Shown here: positions 43,298 through 51,870 of the stretch, piece by piece
How the letters are laid out: the number at the start of each line of letters is the position of its first letter
Numbering within the stretch: the first letter of the stretch is position 1
Assembly (NCBI GenBank): GCA_963697455.1
Contig: CAVOOI010000015.1
Coordinates: 1-64,000, forward strand
Origin: JAFEDN01 sp963697455
Lineage (GTDB): Bacteria > Pseudomonadota > Gammaproteobacteria > Coxiellales > Coxiellaceae
Direction of reading: 5' to 3'
Length of the DNA: 64,000 nucleotides
The notes under the pieces: model-generated
Databases searched by the model: none
What the model was told of the DNA's origin: nothing
What the model saw: the letters and a program-made list of their open reading frames with translations, nothing else
Translations under genes and position numbers: made by a program

Positions 43298-43544
43298 AAT
43301 CGGGCCAGGATTTAATCAATTTATTCCATAATCCGTGAATATTTCCCCCCACAGCCAAGGGTGCTGCGGATAGATCGCATGTGGGGTCCTGTCCGCTGCG
43401 CCTTTCTCGTGCTCGCAAGCTCCGCGCGAAAAAGGCTCCGCGTCCACCCCGTAGCTAGCGCCTTGGCTGCGGGGGGAAATATTCACTCGCAAATGCATTA
43501 ATTTTTGAAAGCTTGGGCTTATCCAAATAAATTCTGGCCCGATT
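43298..43544. repeat. Outer palindrome containing a second inserted palindrome
   Basis: Arms 43298-43314 (AATCGGGCCAGGATTTA) and 43528-43544 are inverted copies with one mismatch. Directly inside the right arm is CTTGGGCTTATC (43512-43523), the same 12 bases found next to an arm in the phoB-phoR element. The family A element at 43335-43486 lies inside. So an older palindrome appears to have been invaded by another. The gap 43235-43625 holds no gene that I can see. Confidence 0.7.
43335..43486. repeat. Palindromic element, family A (copy 2)
   Basis: Arms 43335-43360 and 43461-43486 are 26 bp with one mismatch. On the minus strand the order GCCAAGGCGCTAGCTACGGG, GGACGCGGAGCC, AAGGCGCAGCGGACAGGACC and CACCCTTGGC aligns with the element at 27393-27551. 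The outermost 16-17 bases differ between copies (C-run here, TTGCGTTATT there) but stay complementary within each copy. The central hairpin is also different. Confidence 0.85.
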
Positions 43545-43625
43545 TCCTTGAGGGATTGCGGCCTGCTAAGGCGGTAATTCTTGAATTGTGCTAAATTTAG
43601 AGATGTTGCAAAAAGGAGATTATTT

Positions 43626-43850
43626 ATGTTTAAGAAAAAAGATGCGGATGAGCTTAATTTTGAACAAGACTTAGAGGCGCTAAAGGCGGACATAGATCAG
43701 TTGGGCCAGGATGTCGCCCATTTGATGTGGAAATCCACAGTAGGCCAGGTAGAACATAAAATTTCTAGAAGACCGCTGCATAGTGTACTGTGGGCATTTG
43801 GCGCAGGATTGGCTTGCTGCACATTAATGAAGTTATTTCGCTCGAAATAA
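43626..43850 (+). CDS. Small ElaB/YqjD-like membrane-anchored protein
   Basis: A 74-residue protein starting at the ATG at 43626, with GGAG eight bases upstream. It has a charged amphipathic helix with repeated Leu/acidic pattern (LNFEQDLEALKADIDQLGQDVAHLM), then a basic segment and a single C-terminal membrane helix (VLWAFGAGLACCTLMKLF) with a Lys end. This resembles the DUF883 ElaB/YqjD group of C-tail-anchored inner-membrane proteins that bind ribosomes in stationary phase, and resembles the gene 226 bases downstream in its N-terminal pattern. Followed by a good terminator. Confidence 0.65.
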   Translation: MFKKKDADELNFEQDLEALKADIDQLGQDVAHLMWKSTVGQVEHKISRRPLHSVLWAFGAGLACCTLMKLFRSK

Positions 43851-43878
43851 TTCGCTACTAAATATTAGTGATTAAGCT

Positions 43879-43910
43879 ATTTCCCCTGCCGAGGGGAAAT
43901 TTTTTCTTTT
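43879..43910 (+). terminator. Rho-independent terminator after the small ElaB-like gene
   Basis: Stem ATTTCCCC / GGGGAAAT (43879-43886 and 43893-43900) with a six-base loop is followed by TTTTTCTTTT. It separates this gene from the similar one downstream, so they have separate promoters. Confidence 0.8.
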
Positions 43911-44075
43911 AGCTCTAGAAAGTAAATCTTATCCTTCCCATCAACGATCTTCTAACCTGTTCAAGGAAAAGTCTTTTTGTAGAAAAAAAAGGCCTACTGT
44001 GCTACACTCAAATTAGAAAACGATTTTAGATCGATTTCATTCTCTTGGCTAATTTATTTTAAGGGAGATAAAAAA

Positions 44076-44345
44076 ATGGCAAAAGTAAGCGATATTCAAC
44101 GGGATTTAGGGGCGTTGAAAGCAGATGTTGATAAATTACGTACCCACACCGCTGATCTTGTATCAAGAGTAGCTGATGTTGGTAAAGAAACAGTTGATAA
44201 TGCGGTTGACACTTCTAAAGACGCCGTTAAAAAAGCAGCTAAGGCTATTGAAAAAAATCCAATGACCTCTTTAGCTGGTGCAGTTGGCGTTGGCGTAGTC
44301 CTCGGCGGTATTGTTAAAAGATTATTGTTTAGAAAAAAACGGTAA
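44076..44345 (+). CDS. DUF883 (ElaB/YqjD) family protein
   Basis: An 89-residue protein with an N-terminal amphipathic helix (IQRDLGALKADVDKLRTHTADLVSRVADVG), an alanine/lysine-rich middle (DTSKDAVKKAAKAIEKNP) and a C-terminal glycine-rich membrane helix ending in RKKR. This is the standard DUF883 layout; E. coli YqjD and ElaB anchor inactive ribosomes to the inner membrane in stationary phase. A strong ribosome-binding site AAGGGAG precedes the ATG. A YqjE-like membrane protein is encoded downstream, as in the E. coli yqjCDEK cluster. Confidence 0.85.
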   Translation: MAKVSDIQRDLGALKADVDKLRTHTADLVSRVADVGKETVDNAVDTSKDAVKKAAKAIEKNPMTSLAGAVGVGVVLGGIVKRLLFRKKR

Positions 44346-44403
44346 TTATTTCTGAGCGAAGGCTTTTTAGAGTATACCTCACGGTGATCGTTGAGCTGAT
44401 ATT

Positions 44404-44430
44404 GTCATTCCCGCGAAGGCGGGAATCCAT
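44404..44430. repeat. Dispersed short palindrome
   Basis: GTCATTCCCGCGAAGGCGGG, continuing AATCCAT, can pair TTCCCGC with GCGGGAA. The first 18 bases recur at 34973-34990 after def, and a degenerate inverted form occurs near 19915-19930. It is of the kind of short extragenic palindrome common in proteobacterial genomes. Confidence 0.6.
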
Positions 44431-44498
44431 ACAGGTGTAGCTCGATGTATGGAATATTTGTATAGCAATCATGGGTTGAGGTTAAAAATCGATGATTT

Positions 44499-44960
44499 AT
44501 GATTAAGATAATCCTCATTATAATTCTATCAATGGTCGCGTTTATTCTCGTGCTGGTGGGAGTTGGATTTTTGATTTCCTCATTATATTTTTACTTTTTG
44601 ACTATTGTTGCCAGCAAAACTCTGGCGGCTCTTTTTTGCGGAGCAGCATTTATATTAATTGCAATTTTATTGCTGCTTATCGCGGTTTTAATCAAATCCA
44701 GTTTATTTAAATTTAAAACCAAAAAATTGCAGGCCAAATTGAAATCGATAACCGATGACCCTGCCGCCGAAGCCTTGAATATAGTCAAAGAGTATCCGTT
44801 TCGTAGTGCTTTCGTGGCAGTGACTTCAGGTTTTGTATTGGGACTCTGTCCTAAACTGCGCGATAGCCTGATCGAAGGCGTGAGCACTTATATGCAGACC
44901 GGATCGGTTGCAGATAGTTTAAAATCAATGAAATCCAAAGAAGATGATACTTCTTGTTAA
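44499..44960 (+). CDS. Membrane protein, possibly YqjE-like
   Basis: A 153-residue protein with two long membrane helices at the start (residues about 3-27 and 31-66, rich in Ile/Leu), a basic segment KFKTKKLQAKLK, and a third weak hydrophobic stretch near 108-122 (AFVAVTSGFVLGLCPKL), ending in a polar tail. The first pair resembles YqjE/holin-like proteins encoded beside YqjD, but the C-terminus EYPFRSAFVAVTSGFVLG recalls the tail segment of DUF883 proteins (ENPMTSLAGAVGVGVVLG), so it may be a fusion of the two ideas. Function unknown. Ribosome-binding site is weak. Confidence 0.55.
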   Translation: MIKIILIIILSMVAFILVLVGVGFLISSLYFYFLTIVASKTLAALFCGAAFILIAILLLLIAVLIKSSLFKFKTKKLQAKLKSITDDPAAEALNIVKEYPFRSAFVAVTSGFVLGLCPKLRDSLIEGVSTYMQTGSVADSLKSMKSKEDDTSC

Positions 44961-44974
44961 ATATGGAGGATGAT

Positions 44975-45349
44975 ATGATAAACAATGGATTGAAAATTTT
45001 ATTATTTTGTTGTGTGATTTTAAGTTTTACCGCACAAGCTCGGACAGCGACCATGATTTGGTACGTGCGCCCTAATGTTTCGATTGCACACGCCATCTCG
45101 GCTATTTCGCCTTCTCTTTCGGCGACATGCTCCACTAATATTAATTCTGGCAAGATTAGTCTCGCTATTAATGGTCAACGGCAATCCCTGACTGCTAGCC
45201 ACAATTTGGTGTCTTTCCCCCGGATTGTCGGCGTTCCTTTGCCGGGTGGTAAATTCTCTTATAGTTATACTATTCTGTGGAAAGGGCTTAAAAATCAAGT
45301 AGGCGTATTTGCCCTTAAATGCACTGGAGATAATCACCTTAATTGGTAA
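44975..45349 (+). CDS. Hypothetical secreted protein
   Basis: Start at 44975, with GGAGG eight bases upstream, gives 124 residues with a signal peptide (MINNGLKILLFCCVILSFTAQA). The mature part is short, with a predicted beta-rich character, two cysteines (ATCSTN and LKCTGD) that could form a disulfide, and no family that I recognise. It overlaps nothing; an in-frame earlier ATG overlaps the upstream membrane gene. The long palindrome after its stop can end both this gene and convergent relA. Confidence 0.5.
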   Translation: MINNGLKILLFCCVILSFTAQARTATMIWYVRPNVSIAHAISAISPSLSATCSTNINSGKISLAINGQRQSLTASHNLVSFPRIVGVPLPGGKFSYSYTILWKGLKNQVGVFALKCTGDNHLNW

Positions 45350-45354
45350 GTTAT

Positions 45355-45423
45355 GGGGTCAAGTCCTGAATTGTGAGCAGATTAAACGGAGTTTAATCTG
45401 CTCACAATTTAGGACTTGACCCC
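45355..45423. repeat. 33-bp inverted repeat that encodes the end of relA
   Basis: Arms 45355-45387 (starting GGGGTCAAGTCC) and 45391-45423 are inverted copies with one mismatch and only a three-base loop. The right arm holds the last six codons of relA and its stop. The hairpin lacks a T-run on either strand but is very stable and probably works as a barrier between the convergent genes. Confidence 0.85.
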
Positions 45424-47573
45424 CTCCTAACTCTGATTACACCGGTGATCTGAGTCAGTTGCTGCAAAATTTTCTTGAGGGAAACCAAATTTTTAATATC
45501 AATAGTCAAATTAATAAAGGCTTTGTTGTTTAATTTGTCGACGTGAGTATTTAAACCCAGTAATGATAAATGCTGGGCGGCAATGATGTTGGAAATATCG
45601 CGAATTAAACCAGCGCGATCATCAGCTTCAATATAAATGGCTACGTGATAAGCATTCTTAGTGTCTTTGCCCCAATTAACTGCAAATAAACGTTCAGGAT
45701 GCCGTTTTAATGTGTATTGGAGATTGCGGCAAGTTTGTTGATGGATGGTGATGCCTCGGCCTTTAGTAATATAACCTAGAATAGCGTCCCCTGGAATAGG
45801 ATTGCAGCAGCGCGCTAATTGAGTTAATAAATTACCGATACCTTCAATCTGAAATTCTCCCATTTTTCCGGTAACGGGTTTATCCAAGATTTTTTCAGGG
45901 ATAAAAAGCTCGGTTGGTTTTTCGTCATGACCGGGTTGTTTAATTTTATTTAAGACCGACATAGCGCCTAAGGTCCCAGAACCAATGGCGATAAATAATT
46001 CTTGTAAATTCTTAAATTTAAAATGCGCGGGTGCTTTTTCAATATCGCTTTTAGTTAATCCTTCGCGGCGCGCGAGTTTTTCCAATTGTGTTTGACCCAA
46101 AGCGAGATGGTTTTTTTGCTCCTGCCGCTTAAACCAATTCCTAACTTTATGTAAAGCGGCACTGGTTTTTAGGTAGTGAGCCGTAGGGTTAAGCCAATCG
46201 CGGCTAGGATTCAGTTCTTTACCAGTGATAATAAATACTTGGTCGCCGGTGCGTAAAGGATGATTCAGAGGCACGATGGTGTCGTTTACTTTCGCGCCGC
46301 GGCAGCGATGCCCTAAATCGGAGTGCACATGATAAGCAAAATCGAGGGGAGTGGCCCCGGCTTCTAAATCATAAACGTCGCCGTTAGGTGTAAATACGTA
46401 GACACGGTCTTCAAAAATTTTGCGATATAAATTATCTTGGGGAGTGCTGACTTCCTTTTGCCAATCCATAATATGGCGTAGCCAGTTAATTTTTTCTGCA
46501 TACCCAGATATTTTTGCGCCGCCTTCTTTATATTGCCAATGCGCGGCGACACCCAGCTCCGATTCTTCATGCATTTGAAAGGTACGGATTTGAATTTCAA
46601 CATTTATATTTTCCGGACTGACCACTACGGTGTGAATAGAGCGGTAACCATTTGGTTTGGGTTTGGCGATATAGTCATCAAATTCAGCGTGGATCGGTGG
46701 CCAAGCGCTATGGGCCACACTCAAAGTTTTGTAACAATCTTCGATGGTTTTGACTAAAACCCGCACGGCGCTGGCGTCGTAAATTTGGCTGAAATCGACT
46801 TTTTTGCGCTGAATTTTTCGATAAATACTATAAATATGTTTAGCTCGCCCGGTTATTTCTGCACTATGCACCCCAGCTTGTTCCAAAGCCTGGTGCAATT
46901 GCTGAATAAAATTTTTAATAAAAATTTCACGATCTTGGCGCCGCATTTTGAGCGCTTGCGAGATTTCCCGATATTCTACGGGGTTCAAATAACGAAACGC
47001 AAAATCTTCCATTTGCCATTTCATTTGCCCTAAGCCAAGGCGATTAGCTAGGGGGGCGAAAACATGTGCGATCTGCTGAGCGACTTGACGCTGCTGATCT
47101 GCCGGACCGTGGCGCAGGTATTTTAGAATAACTAATTGTTCAGCTAATTTAATTAAAACAATTCGAACATCATCAACCATCGCCAGGCACATTTTCCGTA
47201 AATTATCGGCGCGGCCACTGTTTTTCGCTTGGTTGATTTGCTGAATAGCATCCATTTTTCGAACGCCTAGAGCGAGCGAGCTCACTTCTGTGGGAGTGTG
47301 CTGCGCAATTAACTCTGGGGAAGGATCAAAATAATAAAGAGTAGGGTAGACGATACCTGCCGCTATTGTATAATTATCACAGTTTAGCGCCAGCAGCTCA
47401 TCCGCTATTTTTAAACCTTGTTGCAATGCGCAAGGAGCATAAGGCACCGGATTTTTTCCACCCGCGATTTCCGCTAAGTGACAGGCGCTGGTTAATAAGG
47501 GTAAGTCTAATCGTTCACTTTCATGGCGTGTTGCGGATAGCCACTCTTGGGCGAGCTTATCCATTTCAGCCAT
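45402..47573 (-). CDS. relA: (p)ppGpp synthetase RelA
   Basis: The 723-residue stringent-response enzyme (start at 47573, overlapping the rlmD stop; an in-frame start at 47615 is possible). The HD region is degenerate (AAGIVYPTLYYFD, no HD pair), as in RelA that lost hydrolase activity. The synthetase domain is intact with RAKHIYSIYRKIQRK, YDASAVRVLV and KPKPNGYRSIHTVV, followed by EIQIRTFQMHEESELGVAAHW. TGS (VYVFTPNGDVYDLEAGATPLDFAYHVHSD is the region, near 395-420), the Cys/His element (ARCCNPIPGDAILGYIT) and a C-terminal ACT domain are present. The final residues GSSPKL come from a palindromic repeat. Confidence 0.96.
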   Translation of the reverse strand: MAEMDKLAQEWLSATRHESERLDLPLLTSACHLAEIAGGKNPVPYAPCALQQGLKIADELLALNCDNYTIAAGIVYPTLYYFDPSPELIAQHTPTEVSSLALGVRKMDAIQQINQAKNSGRADNLRKMCLAMVDDVRIVLIKLAEQLVILKYLRHGPADQQRQVAQQIAHVFAPLANRLGLGQMKWQMEDFAFRYLNPVEYREISQALKMRRQDREIFIKNFIQQLHQALEQAGVHSAEITGRAKHIYSIYRKIQRKKVDFSQIYDASAVRVLVKTIEDCYKTLSVAHSAWPPIHAEFDDYIAKPKPNGYRSIHTVVVSPENINVEIQIRTFQMHEESELGVAAHWQYKEGGAKISGYAEKINWLRHIMDWQKEVSTPQDNLYRKIFEDRVYVFTPNGDVYDLEAGATPLDFAYHVHSDLGHRCRGAKVNDTIVPLNHPLRTGDQVFIITGKELNPSRDWLNPTAHYLKTSAALHKVRNWFKRQEQKNHLALGQTQLEKLARREGLTKSDIEKAPAHFKFKNLQELFIAIGSGTLGAMSVLNKIKQPGHDEKPTELFIPEKILDKPVTGKMGEFQIEGIGNLLTQLARCCNPIPGDAILGYITKGRGITIHQQTCRNLQYTLKRHPERLFAVNWGKDTKNAYHVAIYIEADDRAGLIRDISNIIAAQHLSLLGLNTHVDKLNNKAFINLTIDIKNLVSLKKILQQLTQITGVIRVRRGSSPKL

Positions 47574-48912
47574 AAGCCTCTCCCTCGCGTTCAAACAGAG
47601 CGATGGCTTCGGCATGTTGGGTGTGTGGAAACATGTCCATTATCCCAGCTTTGCTGAGCACGTAACCTTGTTGGCTGAGGTAAATACTATCACGGGCCAA
47701 AGTAGCTAAATCACAAGAAATATAAACGATTCGCCGTGGTTGCCATTGATTAATGGATTCCACGATACTTTGCGCGCCACTACGCGGCGGATCTAATAAT
47801 ATTTTATCGTAGCGTTGTTTAGCCCAGGGTTCAGAAAAAGCAGTTTGGAATAAATCGCTACAATAAAATTCGCATTGCGTGACGCCATTTAATTTAGCGT
47901 TATGCTGTGCTTGTAGTACTGCGCTGTTATCACCTTCCACGCCGGTAACTTGAACGCCCGCTTGCGTTAAAGGTAAAGAAAAATTACCGATGCCGCAAAA
48001 AAGGTCTAAGACGCGCTCGTTTGGCTGGCAATTTAATAATTCCAATGCCCGGTCGATCATGGCATGATTTACTGCGGCGTTAATTTGAATAAATTGCATA
48101 GGTTGGAATTCAAGTTTTAAATTGAAACGCGGTAAAACATAATGCAAAGCTTCAGCCTGAGGAGGATAAAACAAGCTAACGCTTTCAATTCCTCCCGGTT
48201 GAAGATAAATCCGTAAATTATATTGCTGAGCGAATTCGGCGAGTATGGTTAAATCCTCGCTGCTAAATGCTGCAAGATGACGAATAATCACCGCGCTGGC
48301 ATTATCACCAGCCGCAATTTCCAGTTGCGGAATTTTATCGCGAATGGATAGGGTAGTAATCATAGCTGCAAAAGCTTCGAGACGCCGCCCAATACTCGGA
48401 ACCAGTACTTCACATTGCTGGCTATCTGTAATCAATCGGCCTTGGCGTTCTCTAAAACCAATCACCAGTTGATTTTTTTTAGCAATAAATTTAACTCCCA
48501 GCCGGGCTTTGCGCCGATAGCCTTTCCCTGCGCTAACGATAGGTTCCAGCCACTGTCGAGGTTCAATTTTAGCTTGATGCTGGAGTAATTCTTGAAAGAC
48601 GCGTTGTTTATGCTGTAACTGGAGAGTTAAGTCAATATGCTGCAAACTGCAGCCGCCGCATATTCCGAAGTGAGGACATTGTGGATCGCGGCGCTCTGCC
48701 GCGGGATGAATCACCTGTACAACTTGACCTTCATCAAAACTGCCGCGTTGGCGCCGATATTGAAATTGCACGGTTTCGCCTGGCAATCCTCCGGCAAGAA
48801 AAATAGTTTTGCCGTTAATGTGGGCGATTCCCCGGCCATCGTGGCTTAAGGTTTCGATTGCAGTAGTTATGAGTTCTTGGGGAAGAACTTGATGCTTTTT
48901 TCTGCGGGCCAT
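47566..48912 (-). CDS. rlmD: 23S rRNA (uracil-1939-C5)-methyltransferase RlmD
   Basis: RlmD (RumA) methylates U1939 of 23S rRNA with S-adenosylmethionine. The 448-residue protein has an N-terminal TRAM domain (residues 12-70), the [4Fe-4S] cysteines Cys79, Cys85 and Cys88 in CPHFGICGGC with a further Cys near 167 (SQQCEVL), SAM motif VLDLFCGIGNFSLPLTQAG, ILLDPPRSGA and catalytic Cys in YISCDLATLARD. The gene is directly followed by relA, an arrangement also seen in E. coli (rlmD-relA). Start after TAGGAACATATTC. Confidence 0.95.
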   Translation of the reverse strand: MARRKKHQVLPQELITTAIETLSHDGRGIAHINGKTIFLAGGLPGETVQFQYRRQRGSFDEGQVVQVIHPAAERRDPQCPHFGICGGCSLQHIDLTLQLQHKQRVFQELLQHQAKIEPRQWLEPIVSAGKGYRRKARLGVKFIAKKNQLVIGFRERQGRLITDSQQCEVLVPSIGRRLEAFAAMITTLSIRDKIPQLEIAAGDNASAVIIRHLAAFSSEDLTILAEFAQQYNLRIYLQPGGIESVSLFYPPQAEALHYVLPRFNLKLEFQPMQFIQINAAVNHAMIDRALELLNCQPNERVLDLFCGIGNFSLPLTQAGVQVTGVEGDNSAVLQAQHNAKLNGVTQCEFYCSDLFQTAFSEPWAKQRYDKILLDPPRSGAQSIVESINQWQPRRIVYISCDLATLARDSIYLSQQGYVLSKAGIMDMFPHTQHAEAIALFEREGEAYG

Positions 48913-48933
48913 GAATATGTTCCTAGGGAGGAA

Positions 48934-49515
48934 TTAGCTTTCATTCCGTTTAGCTTGGACCAATTCCAGGGTAGTGGCGAAGAGTTCTACATCCCGTGAA
49001 ACTTCTTTAAAGTAACGGTATTTACGTAGTGTGCCTTCGCGCACAAAACCCAGCTTTTGCAAAATGCCAATGGAAGCGGTGTTTTCTTTGAGAGTCAGCG
49101 CTTCAATTCGGAAAACGCCTAGTTTACCAAATGCATAATCAATCACTTTGCGCAGTACTCTATCCATAATTCCCTGCCGCCAATAGGCTTTAGCTAAATC
49201 ATAACAAATTTCTGCTCGGTGGTGATGATTATTTAAATATAGACCCACCGAACCGATGATTTGATTATTGTCGCGGCGGGCTAAAGTCCAATAAATACCA
49301 CGTTTGTGGTAAAACAAATTACGGCAGTATTGGATTTCAGCATTGGCTTCTTCTAAAGAGGTTGGCACTGTCGCCAAGATATAACGGGTCACGTCGGGGT
49401 CTTTACTATAATATTCGAAGAAAGGTTTGGTGTCATCGTCAGATTGCTCCCTAAGAATATAAAGGTCATCAATGACTAAAACGGGGAATGGTTTCTGGTA
49501 AGCTTCATAAATCAT
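48934..49515 (-). CDS. GNAT acetyltransferase, RimJ/RimL-like
   Basis: A 193-residue N-acetyltransferase. The pattern LYILREQSDDDTKPFFEYYS ... RYIL, WTLARRDNNQIIGSVGLYL, EICYDLAKAYWRQGIMDRVL (acetyl-CoA-binding Q/RxxGxG/A, here RQGIMD) and FRIEALTLKENTASIGILQKLGFVREGTLRKY matches the RimJ/RimL/YdaF group, which acetylates ribosomal protein N-termini or other amines. Substrate cannot be deduced. Strong ribosome-binding site AGAGGAGG, about 12 bases before the ATG. It may be co-transcribed with rlmD (22-base gap). Confidence 0.85.
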   Translation of the reverse strand: MIYEAYQKPFPVLVIDDLYILREQSDDDTKPFFEYYSKDPDVTRYILATVPTSLEEANAEIQYCRNLFYHKRGIYWTLARRDNNQIIGSVGLYLNNHHHRAEICYDLAKAYWRQGIMDRVLRKVIDYAFGKLGVFRIEALTLKENTASIGILQKLGFVREGTLRKYRYFKEVSRDVELFATTLELVQAKRNES

Positions 49516-49674
49516 GACGCAAAAAACCTCCTCTGAGTCTTTACAGAATTAATAAATTAGGTATTATAGTACACTAAGCTTAAGAAAATATTAAGATTCC
49601 ACAAAGGAATAGTGAATTATTATAAGTTTAAAATTTAACTGAGAATTGCTGAATTAAAAGGGAGGAGGATTGCT

Positions 49675-51395
49675 ATGAGTAGAGTCGTGATACGACGGGA
49701 GACGAACCCCGCAATAGGTGTGTTTAAGGATTTACACCCCTTATTGCAACGTTTATATCAATCTCGAGGGATTGCTTCACAGAATCAGATCAGTCGAGAA
49801 TTGCCGGATTTATTGCCTTATCAAGATATGTTAAATATACAAGAAGCCGCTGCGCGCCTGGCGCACGCTATCCAAAGTAACCTGCGGATAGTCATCATCG
49901 GCGATTTTGATACGGATGGGGCCACCAGCACAGCGGTGGGCATTTTAGCATTACGCGCCATGGGAGCTAAAAACGTCGATTTTTTGGTGCCTAATCGTTT
50001 TATTTATGGTTATGGATTATCCCCTGGCATCGTTGATTTAGCTCATCAACAAAAGCAACCCGATTTAATCATGACTGTCGATAATGGTATCTCGAGCCAT
50101 GAGGGGATCGCTAGGGCAAAAAATTTGGGGATAGAAGTACTGGTTACGGATCACCATTTGGCTGGGGATCAATTGCCCGAAGGGGCGACCATCGTCAATC
50201 CTAATCAGCCGGGCGACAAATTTGCCAGCAAATGCATTGCAGGAGTGGGTGTAGTCTTCTATGTCATGCTGGCATTGCGGGCGCGCTTGGAAGATCAGCA
50301 TTGGTTTACCAGTAACAATATCCCTCGCCCCAACATGGCGCAGTATTTGGATTTAGTAGCATTGGGGACGATAGCGGATGTAGTGCCGCTCGATAAAAAC
50401 AACCGTATTTTGGTCCATCAAGGCTTAAGGCGCATTCGTTCCGGCGCTACCCATTTAGGATCTTAGCGTTATTGCAACTGGCTAATCGTCATCCTTCACG
50501 GATGCAAGCTGTCGATTTAGGATTCGTATTAGGCCCGCGATTAAATGCCGCCGGCAGATTAGACGATATGTCGCTGGGAATTAATTGTTTGTTAGCAACA
50601 ACTCCAGCCGAGGCCAAGCAGCTCGCTGAAAAGCTGGATGAATTGAATTGTGAACGCCGTGCGCTGGAAGCGCAAATGCAGCAGGAGGCTTTTGATATTG
50701 TTCAGAACTTAACGCTTAGTAAAAAATTGCCTCTGGGTATTTGTTTGTATGATGAGACTTGGCATCAAGGTGTGGTTGGTTTAGTGGCGGCCCGGGTTAA
50801 AGAAAAGTTTCACCGCCCGGTGATCGCTTTTGCTAAAGGCGAAGATGGTTTACTCAAAGGCTCTGCGCGTTCAATTGCGAATTTAAATATTCGCGATGTG
50901 ATTGAGAAGGTTGCCGTTCGCTATCCGAATTTAATCACTAAGTTTGGTGGTCATGCGATGGCGGCAGGTTTGAGTTTGGAGCCGGCGTCTTTTGTGACCT
51001 TTGCGGAGGTATTTGCTGAAGCGGTTGCAGAAGAAGTGGGTCAAAATGAATTATGTCATAAGTTGTATACTGACGGCCCGTTAAACGAAGATGAATTTAC
51101 TTTTGAAGTGGCGGAAATATTGCGTTACGGAGGGCCTTGGGGACCCGGATTCCCTGAGCCTTTATTTGATGGAGAATTTAAACTCGTCAATCAACGTTTA
51201 GTTGGCCGCCGTCATTTGAAAATGGTTTTGCAAGCGCCCGGCAGCGAGCAATACTTGGATGCTATTGCCTTCAACGTTGATTTAACGCAATGGCCAAACT
51301 ATGATTGCACGTCTATCCGTCTTGCTTATCGAATGGATATCAATGAATACCGTGGTCGAAAAAAGCTGCAATTGGTAGTTGAGGAAATTTTATGA
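49675..51395 (+). pseudogene. recJ: Single-strand exonuclease RecJ, one-base frameshift
   Basis: RecJ degrades single-stranded DNA 5' to 3' in recombination and mismatch repair. The first frame (49675-50466) has the DHH motifs IIGDFDTDGATST, TVDNGISSH and VTDHHL; the second frame (from about 50460) has FVLGPRLNAAGRLDDMSLGI, SARSIANLNIRDVI and KFGGHAMAAGLSLE. The frames join at GGATCTTAGCG (50458-50468): one missing A would restore Gly-Ile-Leu-Ala-Leu-Leu and a 573-residue protein of normal length. So there is a one-base deletion, either real or a sequencing error. All catalytic motifs are otherwise intact. The stop overlaps the trpR-like start. Confidence 0.9.
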
Positions 51396-51673
51396 AAAAA
51401 AAAGGCTGGCGGGAGTTTATTAATCTCTGCCGGCATGCGCGCTCAGATGAAGAACTTCAGGCATTGTTCGAGCTCTTGTTCACTTTAGATGAGCAAGAGC
51501 AGCTGGCTATGCGAGTAGGATTATTACAAGCATTGTTGCGTGGTGATAAACCGCAACGCACTATAGCTGAAGATTTGCACATTAGTATCGCTAAAATTAC
51601 TCGCGGTTCAAATGCACTAAAAACGATTAGTCAACAGTTGCGCCGATATTTGATTGAAGAATTATTAGAATAA
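51392..51673 (+). CDS. trpR: TrpR-family transcriptional repressor
   Basis: A 93-residue helix-turn-helix protein of the Trp repressor family. LFTLDEQEQLAMRVGLLQAL-LRGDKPQRTIAEDLHISIAKITRGSNALK aligns well with E. coli TrpR ([33 protein letters not shown]), including the DNA-reading helix ITRGSN. It would sense tryptophan and repress trp genes, but trp genes are not in this window. The ATG overlaps the recJ stop by four bases. If the recJ frameshift is real, translation coupling to this gene would be lost. Confidence 0.88.
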   Translation: MKKKGWREFINLCRHARSDEELQALFELLFTLDEQEQLAMRVGLLQALLRGDKPQRTIAEDLHISIAKITRGSNALKTISQQLRRYLIEELLE

Positions 51674-51714
51674 TTTTAACGTTTAGGTGCAGGTAAGATA
51701 TTTGAAGAGCTCGA

Positions 51715-51850
51715 CCTTGCGCGATGGGGGTTCATAAGGGGGAGAATCCGCTTCTCCCCCTTTATTCCGAGCAATCGGCTTTGCCGATGCGCAGGATATG
51801 AACCAGGAAGCAATTCACGCTGTCTTCAGCGGGAATTGCTGATCCAACCG
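51715..51850. repeat. Dispersed repeat, long copy, with terminator-like hairpin
   Basis: CCTTGCGCGATGGGGGTTCA, TAAGGGGGAGA and, later, GCTGTCTTCAGCGGGAATTG match the repeat at 27589-27648, which lacks the middle. The middle here forms a stem AAGGGGGAGAA / TTCTCCCCCTT (51736-51746 and 51752-51762) followed by a short T/A run, able to terminate recJ-trpR transcription. A second hairpin is AGCAATTC..CGCTG / CAGCGGGAATTGCT. Confidence 0.7.
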
Positions 51851-51870
51851 ACTGAAAGTTAATTAAAGAG

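Noticed and set aside
43153..43544. Integration site of a genomic island at tRNA-Leu
   Set aside because: No integrase gene and no direct repeat of the tRNA end was seen; only palindromic repeats follow.
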